A DNA stretch of 64,000 nucleotides from Ilex aquifolium (lineage: Eukaryota; Streptophyta; Magnoliopsida; Aquifoliales; Aquifoliaceae), in the NCBI GenBank assembly GCA_951799425.1, contig OX637394.1:9001501-9065500 (forward strand). Reading direction: 5' to 3'. The translations under genes were made by a program, and so were the position numbers. Below the pieces are notes generated by a model. That model was not told the origin of the DNA. It saw only the letters and a program-made list of their open reading frames with translations, and made no database searches. Below, one piece after another: positions 59,216-64,000 of the stretch; within the stretch, counting starts at the first letter, position 1, and every line of letters starts with the position of its first letter.

Positions 59216-62200
59216 TTAGAAATAGAACTTTCTCAAATTAGCAGTATTCCAGGGGCGCGGCACGGCTCTGCGATCCATAGTCTCGAGGTCGTAGTAACCA
59301 CTGCCCCCTACTCGGGTTACCTTGTACGGTCATTCCCAGTTTGCTCCAAGCTTCCCATGTGTTGGGTCCTTTGCCGACCCCATCACTCGTCTGAGCACCA
59401 GATCCCCGAGTACGAAAGACTGAGGCATATCCTTCTTGTTGTAGGCCCGGGCCACTTGATGCCGATAAGAGGCCATTGTAATAACTGCTCGTTCTCTTTT
59501 TTCTTCTGCTAGATCAAGATCTCGACTGATAGTTTCATCATTATTTTGGCTCTGCACCAGTTCGGTTCTCAGGGTCGGTAAGCCGATCTCTAAGGGAATT
59601 ACTGCTTCCATTCCATAAGCTAGGGAGAAGGGGGTTTCACCAGTGGAGCGCCGAGGTGTGGTACGGTACGTCCACAAAACACTAGGCAACTCTTCTACCC
59701 ATCTCCCCTTGGCATCTTCTAACATTTTCTTAACTCCATCCAAGATGGTCTTGTTGGAGATCTCTGCTTGCGCATTACTTTGAGGATAGGCCGGGGTGGA
59801 ATAGTGATTCTGAATACCATAATGCTGACAGAAAGCCTTGAAAGGACCGCTATCGAACTGGGTGCCATTGTCAGAGATAAGTGTATGAGGGATTCCGTAC
59901 CTTGTGATGATGTTCCTCCAAACGAATTTTCTTGTATCGGTATCTCTGATATTGGCTAGTGGCTCAGCTTCCACCCACTTGGTAAAATAGTCAGTGGCAA
60001 CTAGAAGGTATTTCTTATTGCCAGGAGCCCGAGGAAGAGGTCCTACTATGTCCAGACCCCACTGCGCAAAGGGCCACGGACTTGCCAATGGAAGTAACTC
60101 TTGTGAGGGTTTCCTTGGAATTGCCAAGAACTTTTGGCATTTTTCACATCGCCTAACAAACTGCTGGGCGTCTTTCTGCATGTATGGCCACCAAAAGCCC
60201 TGTGAGATTGCTCGGTGGGCTAGTGATCTCCCCCCTGTGTGAGCTCCACAACTTCCTTCATGAATTTCAGACAGGAGGTCCGGAACTATTTTCAGGTGCA
60301 CGCATTTTAAGTATGGGCCACCGAATGAGCGTCGATAAAGCTCATCTTTTGGAGATAACCAATACCTAGCTGTTGTCAATCGTAGCTTATGACCCTCCTT
60401 TTTGTCTTCTGGCAGAATACCATTCTTCAGGTAAGCAATGACTGGATCCATCCAGCTCGGCTCGGCTTCATTACATAAAACTTCGTTAATTGTATTAGGA
60501 TTGATACTCGGCTCAGATTGGAACTCAATTGTGAGGTCTCTTTCAGTATCCTGATCAATGGCAGAAGCCAATGCGGCAAGGGCATCGGCATGCGAATTTC
60601 TTGCTCTTCCGACCTGCTGGATAGTGTATTCTGGTATTTTGCTCAATTCTTTTTCAGCAACAGCTTGATATGCCATCATTCTCTCATCCCTAGCCGCATA
60701 CTCCCCTATTATCTGATTTACAACCAGCTGTGAATCGGAGAATATTTGAAGATTTGGTGCCCCCAACTCGGCTGCGAGCTTCACTCCAGCAATTAGAGCC
60801 TCATATTCGGCCTCGTTATTTGATGCTTGAAAGCCGAGTCTAATGGACTTTTCTAGGACATAACCATCCGGACTCACAAGAATGAGGCCAACTCCTGCGC
60901 CTTTTTGGTTTGAAGACCCATCAACAGATAGGGTCCATTTTCCCCCGAGCTCCATCATCTGATTGTTGTCTGCCCTGTTTGGTTCTGAATTATTTTTGGG
61001 TTGGAATTCGGCAATAAAGTCAGCGACTACTTGTCCTTTGATTGCCTTCCTTGGTTCAAATAAAATATCGAACTCCCCGAGCTCAACAGCCCACTTGGCA
61101 ACTCGTCCAGAGAGGTCGGCCTTTTGAAAAATGGATTTCAATGGCTGGTTGGTGAGCACGGTGATCTGATGTCCCTGAAAATAGTGTCTGAGCTTCCTAG
61201 CCGAACTAATCAATGCAAGGGCGAGTTTTTCCAAATGGTGTGTACCTTGATTCTGCGGCTAAGAGCATTTTGCTTACATAATAGATGGGCCTTAACCTTT
61301 CATGGTCGTTTCTCATCAACGCCCCACTTACCGCGTTCTCGGATACTGCTAGGTAGAGGAACAAAATTTCTTCGAGCAATGGTGTTGATAAAATTGGCGG
61401 TGAGGCCAAGTATGCCTTGAGATTTAGAAACGCTTCTTCACACTCCTGACTCCAAAGTGTTCCCTTCCTTCATTTGATAGACTGAAAAAACGGTCTACAC
61501 TTATCTGAGGCTCGGGATATAAATCTGCCGAGCGCAGCGGCCATTCCGGTTAGTCTTTGTACTTCTTTAACGGTCCGGGGCGACTGCAATTCTTCGATAG
61601 CTTTGACCTGATCAGGGTTTACCTCTATGCCTCTGTGTGTAACCAGGAAACCGAGGAACTTTCCCGAGCCCACCCCAAAGGCGCATTTAGAGGCATTTAA
61701 CTTCATCTTGAATTTTCGAAGGACCGCAAAAGTACTTTTTAGATCGGCACAATGGTCAGCGGCAAAATGGCTCTTTACCACCATGTCATCAATGTAGACT
61801 TCCATAGTGTTGCCTATCATGTGCGAGAACATCTTTGTTACCAACCTTTGATATGTTGCTCCAGCATTCTTTAACCCGAACGGCATGACCTTGTAGCAGT
61901 ATGTCCCTGCAGGGGTTATGAAGGCAGTCTTCTCTTGATCTTCTTTGGCTAGGGGGATTTGGTGATATCCTCTGTAGGCATCCAGGAAGCTCATTTGTTC
62001 GTGCCCGGCCGTCGCATCTACCAGATGATCTATTTTGGGCAAAGGGAAGCTATCCTTCGGACATGCTTTGTTGAGGTCGGTGAAGTCCACACAAACTCTC
62101 CACTTCCCATTTTTCTTGCTAACAACCACTGTGTTAGATAGCCAGGTCGGATATTGTACTTCCTTGATAGTTTGAGACTCGAGTAACCGGGTCACCTCTT

Positions 62201-62564
62201 CTTTCACTGCTTCTTGATGTGGCGGTGCCGACCTTCTCAGCTTTTGCTTAATTGGCCTGTAGGTCGGGTCGACATTCAGTCTGTGACAGGCAAACTCGGA
62301 CGGTACGCCGGGCATTTCACTGGTACTCCATTTGAAGACGTCGGCATATTCTTTTAGCAGATAAATGAGTTCCTGTCGCTGTTCGGGGCAAAGAGCTGCT
62401 CCAAGTAGGAAGTACTTGTCCGGATCTCCGTCTTCATCTAAAGGTACTTTAGATAGAGCTTCAATTGTCCGGTCTGTAGCTTCCTTTTCAGTGCCTAAAG
62501 GTACTTTAGGACTTTCCTTGTCAGCTCGGTTGTGTGGAACAGCCGAGTCGTAGTTCCTTGATTG
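59216..62564 (-). pseudogene. pol of Gypsy element 2
   Basis: The frame continues directly from the UAG at 62565 (QSRNYDSAVPHN). It includes reverse transcriptase (WRVCVDFTDLNKACPKD, YIDD), RNase H, second RNase H (LSVDGSSNQKGAGVG, NNEAEYEAL, IFSDSQLV, NSHADALA) and integrase (CEKCQKF, GLDIVGPLP, LISDNGTQF, AQAEISNK). Lesions: TGA at about 61470 (GGA in element 1), a one-base frameshift near 61235, and TGA at about 59330 in the C-terminal region. From 61234 to 59330 one frame of 634 codons is open. It ends NLRKFYF and stop at 59216. Confidence 0.9.
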
Positions 62565-62567
62565 CTA
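62559..62567 (-). promoter_or_regulatory. Candidate UAG readthrough site of Gypsy 2 (UAG-CAA-UCA)
   Basis: Minus-strand codons read GAC-GAA-AAA-TAG-CAA-TCA. The gag-protease frame upstream and the pol frame downstream are the same frame and both are open for hundreds of bases. CAATCA fits CARYYA, the hexanucleotide that promotes readthrough of UAG in tobamoviruses. Confidence 0.65.
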
Positions 62568-64000
62568 TTTTTCGTCACCTGCAACAGAACTATTTCCTCC
62601 CACCTCTGGCTCATTTTTCGTTTTAACCGCTGCCAACAAGCAAGTCCTGGAGCTGACCTGGTCTCCTCTGATGTTCACTATCCCCTCCGAAGAAGGGAAT
62701 CTTAGCATCTGGTGGTAGGTTGATGGTACCGCCTTCATCTCGTGTAACCACGACCTCCCCATTATCGCGTTGTAGGCTGAGACCGTATCAACTACAAGAA
62801 ATTCAGTCATGACGCCCACAGGTCCCGTCTTTACTGGCAGCGTGATTTTTCCTATGGGAAGGATTGTTTTTCCACTAAAGCCTACTAATGGAGTGTTGGA
62901 TGGCTTGAGATCCTCTCTCCTGAGTCCGAGTTTGTCAAAAAGGTCAATGTACATTATCTCAGACGAGCTTCCTGGATCAATCAGAACCCTTCTCACATCA
63001 AAGTTAGCTATCCGAAGTGTTACCACCAACGCATCATTATGCGGTTGATGAATCCCCTCCAAGTCTTGCTCGGTGAAGCAAATGGAGTCAATTGATTCCT
63101 CCACCTTCAGTCTTTTGCTTCTTATCTCGGGGGTTAGCCGGAGCTGATAGACCTCTCTTTCCTTCGCGGCTTTCTGAATATACGCCCTAGCCGCATTGTT
63201 TGTGGACATCTGCGGATTTGTCGCAGCGTGGATAACATCTATTACCCCTGCTGGCGTGGTCTTATCTCCTCTGTGTTCGACCCTTCCTCCGTTTGGGTTA
63301 GCCTCGCTGTCGACAAACTCGGCGAGGTGTCCTTCTCGGACCAACTCTTCCAAATGCTGTTTCAGTGTTCGGCAGTTTTCCGTCATGTGACCAACATCAC
63401 GATGATACGAACATTTAAAATTAGGGTTCCGTCTCGAAGGGTCTCCCATCAACTTGTTAGGCCATTTGAAAAATGGCTTTCCTTTGATTTGGCCCAATAT
63501 CTTGTGTATGGGCTCTTTGAACAATGTGTTTACTCCAAGGAAAGGAGATTTAGTGAAGAACCCTTCCTTCTCGCTCTTTTTCACCATCTCTCGGTTCGGT
63601 TCGGCTTGCTTCTCCCTGCCGAACTGCCTTCTGTTGTACTGCTCCTTGCCCCCGTCTCTTGACAAGTCATCGTCGACTTTAGCATATTTCTCAATTCTAG
63701 CCATTAACTCTTCCAAGTTTACGGCCGGTCTCCTTGTTAAAGATTGATACATAGGGTTTTCCTTTGGCAACCCAATCTTGAATGATGCCACGGCAATCTC
63801 AGGGTTGTAACTTTCTACCTCGTTCATCGTCTCCCAATAGCGATGAGCATACTCGCGCAAAGTTTCGTTGTTTCGTTTTTTCAAGGTCAGCAAAGCACCG
63901 ACGTCCTTAGGCTGTTTGCTGCTTGTTATGAACCGAGCAGTGAATTGTTCGGCCAACTGCGACCAGCCATCAATTGACTGCCTTGGCAAGCTGTCAAACC
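62565..64000 (-). CDS. gag-protease of Gypsy element 2 (partial, N-terminus outside)
   Basis: Open from the window edge to the UAG at 62565 (at least 478 codons, entering mid-gag at FDSLPRQSIDGWSQLAEQ). The gag domain is followed by zinc knuckle CSYHRDVGHMTENC, a helical linker with HLEELVREGHLAEFV, and an aspartic protease of the retropepsin fold (RRVLIDPGSSSEIMY, later AYNAIMGRSWLHEM). It keeps DPG, where element 1 has NPG. It ends VAGDEK before UAG. The frame shows no lesion in the visible part. Confidence 0.85.
   Translation of the reverse strand, partial: FDSLPRQSIDGWSQLAEQFTARFITSSKQPKDVGALLTLKKRNNETLREYAHRYWETMNEVESYNPEIAVASFKIGLPKENPMYQSLTRRPAVNLEELMARIEKYAKVDDDLSRDGGKEQYNRRQFGREKQAEPNREMVKKSEKEGFFTKSPFLGVNTLFKEPIHKILGQIKGKPFFKWPNKLMGDPSRRNPNFKCSYHRDVGHMTENCRTLKQHLEELVREGHLAEFVDSEANPNGGRVEHRGDKTTPAGVIDVIHAATNPQMSTNNAARAYIQKAAKEREVYQLRLTPEIRSKRLKVEESIDSICFTEQDLEGIHQPHNDALVVTLRIANFDVRRVLIDPGSSSEIMYIDLFDKLGLRREDLKPSNTPLVGFSGKTILPIGKITLPVKTGPVGVMTEFLVVDTVSAYNAIMGRSWLHEMKAVPSTYHQMLRFPSSEGIVNIRGDQVSSRTCLLAAVKTKNEPEVGGNSSVAGDEK

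Larger units (their letters stand above)
55435..64000 (-). mobile_element. Tat-lineage Ty3/Gypsy retrotransposon 2, right end outside the window
   Basis: The 3' LTR is at the left (55435-56097) and gag runs off the right edge. Layout: 3' LTR, polypurine tract, complete antisense gene with introns, 3' repeats, integrase, second RNase H, RT, UAG, gag-protease. It is the same family as the element at 24726 but clearly a different copy: the LTR is about 100 bp shorter and sequence differences are frequent throughout. The 5' LTR, start of gag and TSD partner are not visible. Confidence 0.9.

Noticed and set aside
1..64000. tRNA, rRNA or CRISPR features
   Set aside because: No cloverleaf, rRNA motif or regularly spaced repeat array was found; only tRNA-like B boxes in the possible SINE fragments.

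Overview
This is a nuclear genomic window from a flowering plant, most likely a eudicot. The support is spliced genes with GT-AG introns, class I cytosolic small heat-shock proteins (sHSPs), an AT-rich background, and plant-type Copia, Tat-lineage Gypsy, LINE, hAT and MULE-like elements. I cannot name the species. Because it is eukaryotic, bacterial-style alternative starts do not apply; one apparent GTG start (22164) is really a lost ATG.

Layout: 1-10.1 kb is gene-poor and holds foldback repeats and a 2.0-kb hAT-like element with a perfect 8-bp target-site duplication (TSD). 10.2-12.3 kb is the dyskerin/CBF5 pseudouridine synthase gene behind a telo-box/site II promoter. 13.6-55.4 kb is a heat-shock neighbourhood: a decayed sHSP remnant (13.6 kb), an intact sHSP (17.6 kb), an sHSP split by a foldback transposon (22.2-23.9 kb), a cytosolic HSP70 with a transposon-filled intron (37.1-41.8 kb), a small mitochondrial-ribosome CHCH protein (mS37-like, 42.7-43.1 kb, minus strand) and an sHSP with an intact CDS but transposons in both UTRs (49.7 kb). 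The three longer sHSP copies lie in a duplicated block that also carries a hAT-type MITE, heat-shock element, TATA box and 5' leader.

Transposons account for much of the rest: a 5'-truncated LINE (18.8-20.4 kb), a complete 9.1-kb Tat-type Gypsy element (24.7-33.9 kb, minus strand, TSD GCTTG), a Pack-type element carrying an F-box gene fragment (34.6-35.6 kb), a 4.1-kb TIR element (45.5-49.7 kb), a 4.8-kb Copia element (50.3-55.0 kb, TSD TATGG) and a second Tat-type Gypsy element running off the right edge (55.4-64.0 kb).

The most interesting signal is in the two Tat elements. Both have gag-protease and pol in one frame, separated by a single UAG followed by CAA-UUA or CAA-UCA. This matches the UAG-CARYYA stop-codon readthrough context known from tobamoviruses. 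Other stops in the two copies are unshared decay, so this one looks functional. The same family carries a spliced antisense gene between pol and the 3' LTR. In the first element a 274-bp piece of genomic flank has been copied inside the element next to the LTR, as expected from synthesis-dependent repair of a break.
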